From Alphaproteobacteria bacterium (GTDB lineage Bacteria; Pseudomonadota; Alphaproteobacteria; Micropepsales; Micropepsaceae): a DNA stretch of 64,000 nt. Positions 52,287 to 61,581 of the stretch are shown piece by piece (within the stretch, counting starts at the first letter, position 1; the number at the start of each line of letters is the position of its first letter). The notes below the pieces were generated by a model. That model had not been told where the DNA came from. It saw only the letters and a list, made by a program, of their open reading frames with translations, and did no database searches. Location: positions 62,001 through 126,000 of the forward strand of contig JAJPHG010000024.1 of NCBI GenBank assembly GCA_021325375.1, read 5' to 3'. A program made the translations under genes and the position numbers.

Positions 52287-53903
52287 CTAAATCTCCCTTG
52301 CCGCCTTCAGGCCCGTCCGCACGGCGCCTTCTATGAAGCCTTGGAACTGGTAGGACGTGTGCTCGCCGGCGAAATGGAGGTTGCCTTCGCGCACGCCTTC
52401 GATGCCGCCGAAGCCGGTGTACTGGCCGATATTGTATTGCGACCACGCGCCCAGGAGATGCGGATCGCTGTTGCCGTCGTTCACCCAGGCGAGGCCGGGC
52501 CCTCTCGCCCAGGCGCGCGTGACGCCGGGCAGGATCGGCTCGAACTGCGCCAGCGCGTCGTTCACGAGCGCGGCGGGCGCGGGGCCCTGCACGCCGTCAA
52601 GTGCGTATTTCGCGGCCAAGCCCGCGCCATCCGCGCCGCCGGGCACGGCGATCAGGATCTCCGTCGGTGCGCGCTTGCCGCCGTTCTGATACGACGTGCC
52701 GTCCCAACTTCCGTCGAACGGGCCTTCGGTGAGCACGTCGCCGTCGAAGCCGTCCTTGGCCCATGGCCGGCCCGCGACCTGGATCTGGATCTTGACGTTG
52801 TTGCCGAGCGGAAGCTGCGCGATCGCCTGCTGCTTCAGAGGCGACAGCGTCACGCCGGAGAGATCGACGTTTCGCAAGGTCGTGAACGGGATCGCGATCA
52901 CGACGTGATCGGCGACAACCTGCGGCCCGCTCGCGAAAGTGAGCGTGAAGCTGCCGTCGGAGTTTTCGCCAAGCGCGGTCAATTGCCGCCCAAGCTGAAT
53001 CGTGCCGTCGGGCAGGCGCGACACCAGGCCGTCGATCAACTGGTCGTTGCCGCCCACGACGTGCCAGCGCTCGTCGCTGCCCGCGAGCATCGGATGCTCC
53101 GGCGACTGGAAGCCGCCCTTGTCGCTGTCGTTGTAGCCCAGGATATAGATGAGGTTGAGCGCCGACTGGTTCTCCGGCGGCCCGCCATATTCGCTGATGA
53201 CGTCGGAAGTGCACAGCTTGCCGAAGCGCCCGTTCATCCCGTCCGGCACATAGCGCTCGATCCATTCGACGACCGACATGGCGTCCCAGCGCCGCGCGGT
53301 ACGCGAGCTGTGCAGATAGGTCGCGCGCGGCGCCGCCAGCGCCGCGTCGTTGAACAGCTTCCAGCCGAAATCGCGCCAGTCCTTGTCGAGCGCGTGCTGG
53401 TCGTAGCGCCGGCCGGCGAACCAGTACGTATCACGCACGCCGCTCGGATCGGCATAGGTGCTCTCGAGGGCGAGCCCGAAGCGCCGCGCCATGCCGCGCG
53501 TCGCCGAATGCTCGGACGAAATGAACTCGGCATGCTGCTCGGTGGTCTGGCCGTTGGCGAAATAGGAGCGCAGCGTCTGGATGCGCCCGCCGACGCGGCT
53601 GTCCCACTCATAGACCTGCGCCTGGATCTGCTTCTGATGCCAAAGCTCGTTGGCGCAGGTGAGCCCGGCGATGCCGCCGCCCACGACCGCGACGCGCGGC
53701 TGGCCGATGGCAAGGGAGCGGCGCGGCAGGATCACGGCCGCCGTCGCCGCCGCGCCCGCAAGGACCTGACGCCGCGAGGGCGCCCGCGCGTCGCGCATCG
53801 CGCGCACCTCGTCCGGCGGCATGCCGGTGGCGCGCGCCTGAAGCCACGCCGCGCGCGCCTCGCGCAGCATCGCGGTCAGGGGAGAGCGGAAGGATTTGCG
53901 CAA
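52287..53903 (-). CDS. Flavin monoamine oxidase-like protein, probable Tat substrate
   Basis: 538 residues. The N-terminal SRRQVLAGAAATAAVIL at about residues 43-59 is a twin-arginine signal, unusually far from the start. Then comes the FAD dinucleotide-binding motif VAVVGGGIAGLTCANEL and the amine oxidase pattern EWDSRVGGRIQTL. The C-terminal GNLHFAGEHTSYQFQGFIEGAV is the typical FAD-binding end. It oxidises a primary or secondary amine, or a similar compound, probably in the periplasm. Substrate unknown. Confidence 0.85.
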   Translation of the reverse strand: MRKSFRSPLTAMLREARAAWLQARATGMPPDEVRAMRDARAPSRRQVLAGAAATAAVILPRRSLAIGQPRVAVVGGGIAGLTCANELWHQKQIQAQVYEWDSRVGGRIQTLRSYFANGQTTEQHAEFISSEHSATRGMARRFGLALESTYADPSGVRDTYWFAGRRYDQHALDKDWRDFGWKLFNDAALAAPRATYLHSSRTARRWDAMSVVEWIERYVPDGMNGRFGKLCTSDVISEYGGPPENQSALNLIYILGYNDSDKGGFQSPEHPMLAGSDERWHVVGGNDQLIDGLVSRLPDGTIQLGRQLTALGENSDGSFTLTFASGPQVVADHVVIAIPFTTLRNVDLSGVTLSPLKQQAIAQLPLGNNVKIQIQVAGRPWAKDGFDGDVLTEGPFDGSWDGTSYQNGGKRAPTEILIAVPGGADGAGLAAKYALDGVQGPAPAALVNDALAQFEPILPGVTRAWARGPGLAWVNDGNSDPHLLGAWSQYNIGQYTGFGGIEGVREGNLHFAGEHTSYQFQGFIEGAVRTGLKAAREI

Positions 53904-53951
53904 GCAGTGTCCTTTCGCGCAGCATCTTAAGACAAGAGCGGAGTTTCCTCC

Positions 53952-54701
53952 ATGACCCTATCCGGCCGAACCGTCCTCATCACCGGCGCCTCGTCGGGGC
54001 TGGGGCGCCATTTCGCGAAGATCGTGGCCGCGGCGGGCGCCAGGGTGGCCATCGCCGCGCGGCGCAAGGACAGGCTCGAGGCGCTGGCCGACGAGATCGG
54101 CGCGAACGCCTTCGCCGTCGAGATGGACGTCGAGGACGAAGCGTCGATCATCGCGGGCTTCGACGCGGCTGCGGCCGCGCTCGGCCCCGTCGACGGCGTG
54201 ATCGCGAATGCGGGCATGAACGCGCAAGGCATGGCGCTGGACCTGCCCGTGGAGGACTTCGACCGCGTGATGCGGGTCAATTTGCGCGGCGCGTTCCTGA
54301 CAGCGCGCGAAGGCGCGCGGCGCATGATCGCGGCAGGTTCCAAAGAAAGCGCGCGCGGGCGCATCCTGCTCACCGCTTCGCTCGGCGCGCACAAGGTGCT
54401 TCCCGGCCTCGCCGCCTATTGCGCGTCGAAGGCGGGCGTCGTGACGCTGGGCAAGGCCTTGGCGCGCGAATGGGCCAACCGCGGCATCAACGTGAATTCG
54501 ATCTGTCCCGGCTTCATCTCGACCGAATTGAACGACGCGTTCCTCGAGAGCGAAGCGGGCCGAAAGATGATCGCGGGCTTCGCGCGCCGCCGCCTGATGC
54601 GCGAGGACGACCTCGACGCCACCGTGATCCATCTCCTCTCCGACGCCTCGCGCGGCATCACCGGCGCCGCGTTCGACCTCGACGACGGGCAGGGGCTCTA
54701 G
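53952..54701 (+). CDS. SDR-family oxidoreductase
   Basis: 249 residues, classical SDR. The cofactor motif is TGASSGLGRHFAKI, the structural motif IANAG, and the catalytic triad Ser in TASLGAHK with Tyr-x3-Lys in YCASKAG. NADPH preference is suggested by the Arg-Arg pair in AARRKDRL. Substrate unknown; a 3-oxoacyl or alcohol dehydrogenase-type role is likely. Confidence 0.9.
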   Translation: MTLSGRTVLITGASSGLGRHFAKIVAAAGARVAIAARRKDRLEALADEIGANAFAVEMDVEDEASIIAGFDAAAAALGPVDGVIANAGMNAQGMALDLPVEDFDRVMRVNLRGAFLTAREGARRMIAAGSKESARGRILLTASLGAHKVLPGLAAYCASKAGVVTLGKALAREWANRGINVNSICPGFISTELNDAFLESEAGRKMIAGFARRRLMREDDLDATVIHLLSDASRGITGAAFDLDDGQGL

Positions 54702-54807
54702 TTGCATCGAAACGTTGAATGAACCGCATGCGATCTGTCGAGGACCGGCCTTGTGTGGTACTTTTTCCGGGCCCGGATCGATCGATCCGCAATGACGGAG
54801 GTGCCGC

Positions 54808-55086
54808 GTGCTCTTCATCGTCCTCTTCGGCATCATAGGCGGCGCGGTCTCGACGTGGCTCCTGCTGCACGACAACAGCACCAAGCGCATCGCGATCGCC
54901 TCCGTCTGCGGCCTGCTTGCCAGCTGCGCCGCGGGATTCCTCCCGACCGTCCTCGTCTACCGCGCATGGACGATCCCGGACGCGGCCCTGATCGGCGGCG
55001 TGCTCGGCCCCTTGATCGCGGCGATCATGTCGCGGCGCGGCTACGGCAAGGAAAGCCGCGGCCCCGGCGACATGCGCGATTCCTGA
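54808..55086 (+). CDS. Small membrane protein, unknown
   Basis: 92 residues from a GTG, with the SD GGAGG 5 nt upstream. Three hydrophobic segments (LFIVLFGIIGGAVSTWLLL, IAIASVCGLLASCAAGFLPTVLV, DAALIGGVLGPLIAAIM) and a basic, polar tail. No family recognised. Confidence 0.6.
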   Translation: MLFIVLFGIIGGAVSTWLLLHDNSTKRIAIASVCGLLASCAAGFLPTVLVYRAWTIPDAALIGGVLGPLIAAIMSRRGYGKESRGPGDMRDS

Positions 55087-55134
55087 ACGGGCGCGCGGGC
55101 TGAAATCGAATTAGGGCAGCGCCAGGAGCCACAC

Positions 55135-55320
55135 ATGTCCGACCTGTTCCACGAAGCCTTGGTGTATGTCTGGAACCTGACTAAGGCGCTGGAAGATTGC
55201 GACAAGCCGGAAGATCGCGCGCTTGTCGAAGAAGCGAAAGAGTTTTTGCGGCAGAACCCTTATTTAAACGAAGCGATCATGGAACGCGCCTGGCGAAATC
55301 GCCGCTCACCGTCAAACTAG
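55135..55320 (+). CDS. Small acidic helical protein, unknown
   Basis: 61 residues with a good SD (AGGAG, 7 nt before the ATG). It is rich in acidic and leucine residues (LVYVWNLTKALEDCDKPEDRALVEEAKEFL), consistent with a helical hairpin. No family recognised. Its stop codon lies within the 13-mer CAAACTAGGACAC that also occurs at 16723. Confidence 0.5.
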   Translation: MSDLFHEALVYVWNLTKALEDCDKPEDRALVEEAKEFLRQNPYLNEAIMERAWRNRRSPSN

Positions 55321-55555
55321 GACACCATCCCCTTGAACCGTCACGCTCGGATCGCCACCCGAGCCGAATCCCCCGAGGTGCGAAGGAACGGACGGCCCGC
55401 GCAGAGCAGGCCATAAATCCCGGCGCGGTCTTGCGGTACGCGTGAAACTTTTCGCCGCCTTGTACGGTAGATGTAACCAGGCTGCGACGTCGCGCGAATT
55501 GGCGTAGTGTCGGCCTAAGGCTCAAGCTTCCTGTCCGGCGGAAAGGAACCAACAC

Positions 55556-56101
55556 ATGAATTTCCCATCATCTTCGCGGCGCGGCTTCCTGGCGGGGGTA
55601 TCCTGCCTGGCTCTGGCGCCGGCCGCAGCGCTGGCGGCGCCGGCCACCGTCGCGATCGAGAACTTCGCGGCCTCGGGCAAGGACCTGGGCACGGTGCGCG
55701 TGCCGAAAGTCGTCAAGAGCGAGGCCGACTGGAAGAAGATGCTGCAGCCGCTGCAGTTCGAGGTCACGCGCCACGCCGACACCGAGCAGGCCTTCACCGG
55801 CATCTATGCCGAGAGCAAGGGCGACGGGCTCTATCGCTGCATCTGCTGCGGCACGGCGCTCTATGATTCGAGGACCAAGTTCGATTCCGGCACCGGCTGG
55901 CCGAGCTTCTGGCAGCCGATCGCCGAGAAGAACATCGTCAAGCAGAGCGACAACACCTTCATGATGGAGCGCACCGCGATCGCCTGCGCGCGCTGCGACG
56001 CCCATCTCGGCCACGTCTTCGACGACGGGCCGAAACCGACGGGCCTGCGCTTCTGCATGAACTCGGCGTCGCTGAAATTCGTGCCGCGCGCGCAGGCTTG
56101 A
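55556..56101 (+). CDS. msrB: Peptide-methionine (R)-S-oxide reductase with Tat-type signal
   Basis: 181 residues. The N-terminus SSRRGFLAGVSCLALAPAAALA is a twin-arginine export signal, so this MsrB probably acts outside the cytoplasm. The MsrB fold follows: zinc cysteines in CICCG and CARCDAHLGHVF, the conserved FDSGTGWPSFW, and the catalytic Cys in LRFCMNSASL. It repairs oxidised methionine. Next to MsrA with 14 nt between them. Confidence 0.94.
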   Translation: MNFPSSSRRGFLAGVSCLALAPAAALAAPATVAIENFAASGKDLGTVRVPKVVKSEADWKKMLQPLQFEVTRHADTEQAFTGIYAESKGDGLYRCICCGTALYDSRTKFDSGTGWPSFWQPIAEKNIVKQSDNTFMMERTAIACARCDAHLGHVFDDGPKPTGLRFCMNSASLKFVPRAQA

Positions 56102-56115
56102 GATTGGAGATACCC

Positions 56116-56799
56116 ATGCGTTCGCATCTGATCCCGCTTCTTCTGACTTCCGTCCTCGCCTGCGGCTGCGCCCGCGCCGGCGAGATCTCGAATGCCGCCC
56201 TGCCCGCGCCGGCGCAGGACGAGACCAACGCGCCCAAGAGCGAGATCGCGGTGCTCGCGGGCGGCTGCTTCTGGGGCATGCAGGGCGTGTTCCAGCACCT
56301 GAAAGGCGTGAGCCAGGTCGTTTCCGGCTTCTCGGGCGGAAAGAAACCCGACGGCGGTTACGAGGAAGTCTCCAGCGGCACGACCGGCAATGCGGAATCG
56401 ATCCGCATAACCTTCGATCCCAAGCAGGTCACGTTCGGCCAGATCCTGCGCGTCTATTTCTCGGTGATGGACCCGACCGAGCTCGACTACCAGGGCCCCG
56501 ACCGGGGCACGCAGTACCGCTCGGCGATCTTCACCACCAACGCCGCGCAGAAGCGCGTGGCGCAGGGCTACATCGCGCAGCTCGGCAAGGCGCACGCCTT
56601 CTCAGGCCCCATCGTCACCGAGGTCACGCCGTTCGGCGGCTTCTGGCAGGCCGAGGACTATCACCAGGACTACCTGATCCATCACCCCGACCAGCCCTAT
56701 ATCGCCTACAACGACCTGCCGAAGGTGGCTGCGTTCAAGAAGCTCTATCCCGCGCAGTGGCGCGAGCAGCCCGTGATGGTGTTTCCGGGGAGATCGTAA
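56116..56799 (+). CDS. msrA: Peptide-methionine (S)-S-oxide reductase, secreted
   Basis: 227 residues from the ATG at 56116, SD TTGGAG. An export signal (HLIPLLLTSVLACGCARA; Cys residues near the end may make it a lipoprotein) precedes the MsrA domain: catalytic GGCFWGMQGVF, GFSGG, and YRSAIF. The C-terminal PYIAYNDLPKV is typical. With MsrB it forms an envelope methionine-repair pair. Confidence 0.93.
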   Translation: MRSHLIPLLLTSVLACGCARAGEISNAALPAPAQDETNAPKSEIAVLAGGCFWGMQGVFQHLKGVSQVVSGFSGGKKPDGGYEEVSSGTTGNAESIRITFDPKQVTFGQILRVYFSVMDPTELDYQGPDRGTQYRSAIFTTNAAQKRVAQGYIAQLGKAHAFSGPIVTEVTPFGGFWQAEDYHQDYLIHHPDQPYIAYNDLPKVAAFKKLYPAQWREQPVMVFPGRS

Positions 56800-56805
56800 A
56801 AGCCC

Positions 56806-56935
56806 ACCCTCCCCTTGAGGGAGGGTCGACAATTTGCGAAGCGAAGCGGAGCAAATTTCGGGGAGGGGTAATCGTCCTGCTCACCCCTCCCCGAAAAATG
56901 CTCCGCATTTTTCGACCCTCCCTCAAGGGGAGGGT
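56806..56935. repeat. Large palindromic repeat after msrA
   Basis: A 24-bp perfect inverted repeat (56806-56829 and 56912-56935), with nested arms TTCGGGGAGGGGT (56857-56869) and ACCCCTCCCCGAA (56883-56895) and GCGGAGCA/TGCTCCGC. The 130-bp unit can fold into one long branched hairpin. It contains no gene of its own and sits after msrA, where it may end transcription. Confidence 0.85.
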
Positions 56936-56941
56936 CGTTTC

Positions 56942-56980
56942 TCACTCCACCCACGCATCCCCATTTCGCTCGGTCAGCGC
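56942..56980 (-). pseudogene. Remnant of a second zwf 3' end
   Basis: Reading on the minus strand, the 39 nt encode ALTERNGDAWVE and stop, identical in protein to the last 12 residues of zwf. The DNA differs from the real zwf end (57210-57248) at four positions, all third-base synonymous changes. Upstream the similarity fades and is out of frame. It therefore seems to be the tail of a diverged zwf homologue, not a fresh duplication. Confidence 0.75.
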
Positions 56981-57002
56981 ATCTCGGGTGCGGGTGGCTG
57001 GC

Positions 57003-57149
57003 CTACCGCGTCGTGCCGCTCTTGTCTCCGACCGCGCGGACGAATTCGCGCAAGACCGCCGTGACAGGCGTAAAGAACAGGACGGTAGACTCGATAAGGT
57101 TCGCCTTCAGGACATCGACGATCGTCTTCTTCTCGACCACGCGCGTCAC
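57003..57149 (-). CDS. Possible small protein (GTG start), 48 residues
   Basis: The frame starts with GTG at 57149 and encodes a hydrophobic mid-part (IESTVLFFTPVTAVLREFV) between charged ends. There is only a weak SD (CTGGG). It lies between zwf and the zwf-tail remnant. It could be chance, hence low confidence. Confidence 0.3.
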   Translation of the reverse strand: MTRVVEKKTIVDVLKANLIESTVLFFTPVTAVLREFVRAVGDKSGTTR

Positions 57150-57209
57150 TTACCCAGGGTGAGTGTAGAATTTAAGACAATTTAGGTAGGCAGTCAAAGC
57201 CGGCGGAGA

Positions 57210-58646
57210 TCACTCCACCCATGCATCCCCGTTGCGTTCGGTCAGCGCGTACTGCGCGGGCGGGCCGGAGCTGCCTGCCGCGTAGGGCAGCGGCTTCATC
57301 TCGCGGTCTTTCCAGCCGTCGGCGATGGCGTCGACCCAGGCCCAGGCGGTCTCGGTCTCGTCGCGGCGCACGAACAGGGTCTGGTTGCCCGCGAGCGCGT
57401 CGAGCAGGATGCGCTCATAGGCGATGCGGCGGCGCGTCTTCTTGTAGGCGTCGATGAGGTTCAGGTTCAGCGACAACGGCTTGAGCTGCATGCCGCCCTG
57501 GTCGAGGCTCGGCGTCTTGTTCATCAGCGACAGCGAGATCTCCTCTTCCGGCTGCAGGCGGATGGTCAGGCGGTTCGCGACCAGCCCGCGGCGCGAGAAG
57601 ATCGAATGCGGCACGGGCCGGAACTGGACGACGATCTGCGTGCTGCGGGAGGCCAGGCGCTTTCCGGTCCGCAGATAGAACGGCACGCCCGCCCAGCGCC
57701 AATTGTCGATATGGGCTGCGATGGCGGCGAACGTCTCGGTGTCGCTCTCGCCGCCGTCCTTCTCCTGCGTGTAGCCGGGCACGGCGGCGCCGTCCGTGTA
57801 GCCTTTGGTGTATTGCCCGCGCACGGTCTGGCTCTCCACCTCGCCCGCGCCGATGGGACGCAGCGAGCGCAGCACCTTGACCTTCTCGTTGCGCACGGAG
57901 TCGGGCTCGAGGTTCGCCGGCACCTCCATCGCGATCAGGCAGAGGAGCTGCAGCATGTGGTTCTGCACGATGTCGCGCAGCGCGCCGTAATGATCGTAAT
58001 ACGACCAGCGCCCGCCGGCGCCGACGGTCTCGGCGACGGTGATCTGGACGTGCTCGATCGAATCCTTGTTCCACAAAGGCTCGAACAGCGTGTTGGCGAA
58101 GCGCAGCGCCAGCAGGTTCTGCACCGTCTCCTTGCCGAGATAGTGGTCGACGCGGAAGATGCGGTCCTCGGTGAACGCCGTCTCCAGCGCCTGCTCGATC
58201 TTGAGGCACGACGGCAGATCGTGGCCGAGCGGCTTCTCGACCGCGATGCGCGCGCCTTTGTGGGCGAGGCCGGCGGCTTTCAGATGCAGCGCGATGGCGC
58301 CGAAGAAGTCGGGCGACACGGCGAGATAGAAGACGATCTCCTGCGCGCCTTTGAGCTTGGCGGCGAGCGCCTTGTAGAGGTCGTCCTGCTGGGCGTCGCC
58401 CGCGACATAATCCAGGCGCTTGGCGAACCGCGCCCAGGCCTGCTCCGAGAAATCCGCGCCCGCGCGCTCCTTGACCGAGGCCTGGACCTTGCCCGCGAAA
58501 TCGACCTCGCCCCGCGCAGTCCCTAAGATCGAGATGCCTTCCGGCAGCAGCCCGTCGGCCTCCAGGAAATAGAGCGAAGGGAACAGCATCTTCTGGGCGA
58601 GATCGCCCGTTGCCCCGAAAATCACCAATGCCTTGCTGTGGTTCAT
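57210..58646 (-). CDS. zwf: Glucose-6-phosphate 1-dehydrogenase
   Basis: 478 residues from the ATG at 58646. The NADP-binding motif IFGATGDLAQKMLFPSLY is near the N-terminus; the active-site segment RVDHYLGKET and VEKPLGHDL are intact. It oxidises glucose 6-phosphate to 6-phosphogluconolactone for the pentose phosphate and Entner-Doudoroff routes. No pgl, edd or gnd is adjacent. A partial copy of its end lies 230 bp downstream. Confidence 0.95.
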   Translation of the reverse strand: MNHSKALVIFGATGDLAQKMLFPSLYFLEADGLLPEGISILGTARGEVDFAGKVQASVKERAGADFSEQAWARFAKRLDYVAGDAQQDDLYKALAAKLKGAQEIVFYLAVSPDFFGAIALHLKAAGLAHKGARIAVEKPLGHDLPSCLKIEQALETAFTEDRIFRVDHYLGKETVQNLLALRFANTLFEPLWNKDSIEHVQITVAETVGAGGRWSYYDHYGALRDIVQNHMLQLLCLIAMEVPANLEPDSVRNEKVKVLRSLRPIGAGEVESQTVRGQYTKGYTDGAAVPGYTQEKDGGESDTETFAAIAAHIDNWRWAGVPFYLRTGKRLASRSTQIVVQFRPVPHSIFSRRGLVANRLTIRLQPEEEISLSLMNKTPSLDQGGMQLKPLSLNLNLIDAYKKTRRRIAYERILLDALAGNQTLFVRRDETETAWAWVDAIADGWKDREMKPLPYAAGSSGPPAQYALTERNGDAWVE

Positions 58647-58915
58647 CGCCCGTCCCGTCCCGCGGTTCCTGCATGACACTACGCAAAAGAGGCGGAACCG
58701 TTGCCTTTTTGCTTTTGGAGCCCTTGTGGTCTATGGCAGGCGCACCCAGATAAGGGGCGGAGCTAAGCGCCCGTATTACCTATGTTATTGCCGCAGTGTC
58801 ACGAAGTGAAACTTTTGTTTTGCGGCCCCGTAAAGGAACGGAGGCTAGAGCGCGTGAAATCCGCCTCTGAGGATGCGATGATCATACACGCTGCCTCCGA
58901 GGGCGGCACGAGGGG

Positions 58916-60055
58916 ATGATGCAGAACTGGTTCCACTGGACCGGCCTGGCGGTGACCGCGCTCGCGCTTCTCAGCGCAGGCTATGCGTTCGCGGCGGCGG
59001 CGCTGGCGGGCCGGTTCCGCGCCGCGCGGGGCCGGATGCCGGGAAAATGCCCGCCCGTGACCCTCCTCAAGCCGCTGCATTTCGACGAGCCGCGCCTGAA
59101 GCAGAACCTCGAAAGCTTCTGCGCCCAGGACTATGCCGGACCGGTGCAGATCGTCTTCGGCGTGCAGGATCCGCTCGACCCCGCCATCCGCATCGTCGAA
59201 AGCCTGAAGCGCGAGCATCCCGGCCTCGACATCGAACTCGTCGTCGACACGCGCATCTACGGCGCCAACCGCAAGGTCTCCAATCTCATCAATCTCGTGG
59301 CGCGCGCCAAATACGACGTGCTGGTCCTGAGCGACAGCGACATCGAGGCGGGGCCGGGCTATCTGCGCGCCGTGGCGCAGTCGCTCGAGGGCGGCGGCGC
59401 GGTGACCTGTCTCTATACCGGCACCGCGCTGGACAACATCTGGTCGCGGCTTGTGGCGATGGGGATCAACTACCAGTTCATCCCCAACGTGATCGTGGGC
59501 ACGTCCGCGAAGCTGGCCACCCCGTGCTTCGGCTCGACCATCGCGCTGCGCAAGGAATTGCTGCGCAAGATCGGCGGCATGGAGGCGTTCTCCAACCTGC
59601 TCGCCGACGATTACGAGATCGGGCGTGCCGTGCGCGGCCACGGCCATCGCATGGCCGTGGCGCCCGTCGTGGTCGCCCATACGTGCTGCGAGCAGAGCGG
59701 GCGCGAGATGCTGGCGCATGAGATGCGCTGGGCGCGCACGATCCGCATGCTCAACACCAGCGGCTATTGGGGATCGATCGTCACCCATGCCCTGCCGCTC
59801 GCCCTCATCGGCATGGCGCTCGGCGGCCTCACCGCGTTCAGCGGCGCGGGGCTCGCGGCGGCGCTGGCGGCGCGGCTGGCGGTGAAGTGGCGCATGGATA
59901 AGGTCCTGGGAACCAGCGCCGGGCCGTTCTATCTGCTGCCGTTGCGCGATCTTCTCTCATTTGCGATCTTCCTGGGATCGCTGTTCGGCGGCAATGTCCG
60001 CTGGCGCGGGTCGCGTTTCCTGGTCGCGCCCGGCGGCGTCCTTTCACACTGGTAA
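58916..60055 (+). CDS. hpnI: Hopanoid glycosyltransferase HpnI
   Basis: 379 residues. An N-terminal membrane helix (GLAVTALALLSAGYAFAAAALAG) precedes a GT2-type domain with the metal-binding VLSDSDIEA, then LADDYEIG and the Q/RxxRW-like motif EMRWARTIRML; C-terminal hydrophobic segments follow. HpnI adds N-acetylglucosamine to bacteriohopanetetrol. The SD GAGGGG directly abuts two in-phase ATGs (58916 and 58919), so the true start may be slightly downstream. Confidence 0.9.
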   Translation: MMQNWFHWTGLAVTALALLSAGYAFAAAALAGRFRAARGRMPGKCPPVTLLKPLHFDEPRLKQNLESFCAQDYAGPVQIVFGVQDPLDPAIRIVESLKREHPGLDIELVVDTRIYGANRKVSNLINLVARAKYDVLVLSDSDIEAGPGYLRAVAQSLEGGGAVTCLYTGTALDNIWSRLVAMGINYQFIPNVIVGTSAKLATPCFGSTIALRKELLRKIGGMEAFSNLLADDYEIGRAVRGHGHRMAVAPVVVAHTCCEQSGREMLAHEMRWARTIRMLNTSGYWGSIVTHALPLALIGMALGGLTAFSGAGLAAALAARLAVKWRMDKVLGTSAGPFYLLPLRDLLSFAIFLGSLFGGNVRWRGSRFLVAPGGVLSHW

Positions 60056-60070
60056 GGTATTGGAACTTCC

Positions 60071-61495
60071 ATGCGCACGCTTTTCCTGCAGGCACCTTCT
60101 TTCGACGGCTTCGACGGCGGCGCGGGCTCGCGCTACCAGGCCAAGCGCGAGATCAAGAGCTTCTGGTATCCGACCTGGCTGGCGCAGCCCGCCGCCCTGG
60201 TCGAGAACTCCAAGCTGATCGACGCGCCGCCGCACAAGACATCGCTGGGTGAGGTCGTGGCGCAGGCGAAGGATTTCGACCTCGTCGTCGCGCACACCTC
60301 CGTGCCGTCGTTCAAATCGGACGTGAAGGTGATCGAGGCGCTGAAAGAGGCGAATCCGAACCTCAAGGCCGGCCTGATCGGCGCCAAGGTCGCGGTCAAC
60401 GCGGAAGGCTCGCTGAAGGACGGCCCCGCGATCGATTTCGTCGCGCGCAACGAGTTCGACTTCACCATCAAGGAGGTCGCCGACGGCAACGACTGGTCCG
60501 CGATCAAGGGGCTGTCGTTCCGCAACAATCAGGGCGTCATCGTGCACAACGAGGATCGCGCGATCCTGCACGACATGGACAGCCTTCCCTGGGTCACGCC
60601 GGTCTACAAGCGCGACCTGGTGATGGAGAACTACTTCATCGGCTATCTGAAGCATCCCTACATCTCGATCTACACGGGCCGCGGCTGCAAATCGCGCTGC
60701 ACCTTCTGCCTGTGGCCGCAGACCGTGGGCGGGCACAATTACCGCACGCGCTCGGTCGGCCATGTGGTCGACGAGATCAAATGGGCGATGAAGGCGTTCC
60801 CGCAGACAAAGGAATTCTTCTTCGACGACGACACCTTCACCGACAATCTGCCGCGCGCGGAAGCGATCGCCAAGGAGCTGGGCAAGCTCGGCGTCACCTG
60901 GTCGTGCAATGCCAAGGCCAACGTGCCCTACGACTCGCTCAAGAAACTCAAGGACGGCGGCCTTCGCCTGCTGCTCGTGGGCTATGAAACCGGCAACCAG
61001 CAGATCCTGCACAACATCAAGAAGGGCATGCGCATCGAGGTCGCCGAGAAGTTCACCAAGGATTGCCACGAGCTCGGCGTCGCCATCCACGGCACGTTCA
61101 TCTTAGGGCTTCCCGGCGAGTCCAAAGAGACGATCCGCGAGACCGTCGAGTTCGCCAAGCGCATCAACCCGCACACGATCCAGGTGTCGCTGGCCGCGCC
61201 CTATCCAGGCACGTTCCTCTACGACCAGGCGGTGAAGAACGGCTGGCTGGACGCCGCGAACGCGGAGCTGGTGGACGACAGCGGCATCCAGATCGCCCCG
61301 CTGCACTACCCGCACCTCTCGCACAACGAGATCTTCACGTCGCTGGAGAGCTTCTACAAGGAGTTCTATTTCCGCCCGAGCAAGATCGCGTCCATCGTGG
61401 GCGAGATGCTGAGCTCCAGCCAGATGATGAAGCGTCGGTTGCGCGAGGGCGTCGAGTTCTTCCAGTTCCTGCGCGAGCGCCGCCACGCGGCTTAA
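60071..61495 (+). CDS. hpnJ: Hopanoid-associated radical SAM protein HpnJ
   Basis: 474 residues. A B12-binding-like N-terminal region (about 1-170) is followed by the radical SAM cluster motif CKSRCTFC (CxxxCxxC) and the core SAM region (FFFDDDTFTDN, GYETGNQQIL). HpnJ is required to convert the glucosaminyl hopanoid to the cyclitol ether form. It lies 15 nt after hpnI. Confidence 0.94.
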   Translation: MRTLFLQAPSFDGFDGGAGSRYQAKREIKSFWYPTWLAQPAALVENSKLIDAPPHKTSLGEVVAQAKDFDLVVAHTSVPSFKSDVKVIEALKEANPNLKAGLIGAKVAVNAEGSLKDGPAIDFVARNEFDFTIKEVADGNDWSAIKGLSFRNNQGVIVHNEDRAILHDMDSLPWVTPVYKRDLVMENYFIGYLKHPYISIYTGRGCKSRCTFCLWPQTVGGHNYRTRSVGHVVDEIKWAMKAFPQTKEFFFDDDTFTDNLPRAEAIAKELGKLGVTWSCNAKANVPYDSLKKLKDGGLRLLLVGYETGNQQILHNIKKGMRIEVAEKFTKDCHELGVAIHGTFILGLPGESKETIRETVEFAKRINPHTIQVSLAAPYPGTFLYDQAVKNGWLDAANAELVDDSGIQIAPLHYPHLSHNEIFTSLESFYKEFYFRPSKIASIVGEMLSSSQMMKRRLREGVEFFQFLRERRHAA

Positions 61496-61503
61496 CCCCC
61501 ACT

Positions 61504-61581
61504 GTCATGGCCCGCGACTGCGGGCCACCCGGCTGGGTTCTGCACCATGCCGCTGGTTGGCCCGCGGTCGCGGGCCATGAC
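61504..61581. repeat. Composite palindromic element, copy D (short form)
   Basis: A 78-bp unit with GTCATGGCCCGC...GGGCCACCC at one end and the mirror ...GGCCCGCGGTCGCGGGCCATGAC at the other. The inner hairpin module of copies B and C is absent. It lies between hpnJ and hpnK inside the operon, just before the SD of hpnK (GAAGAG). Confidence 0.8.
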
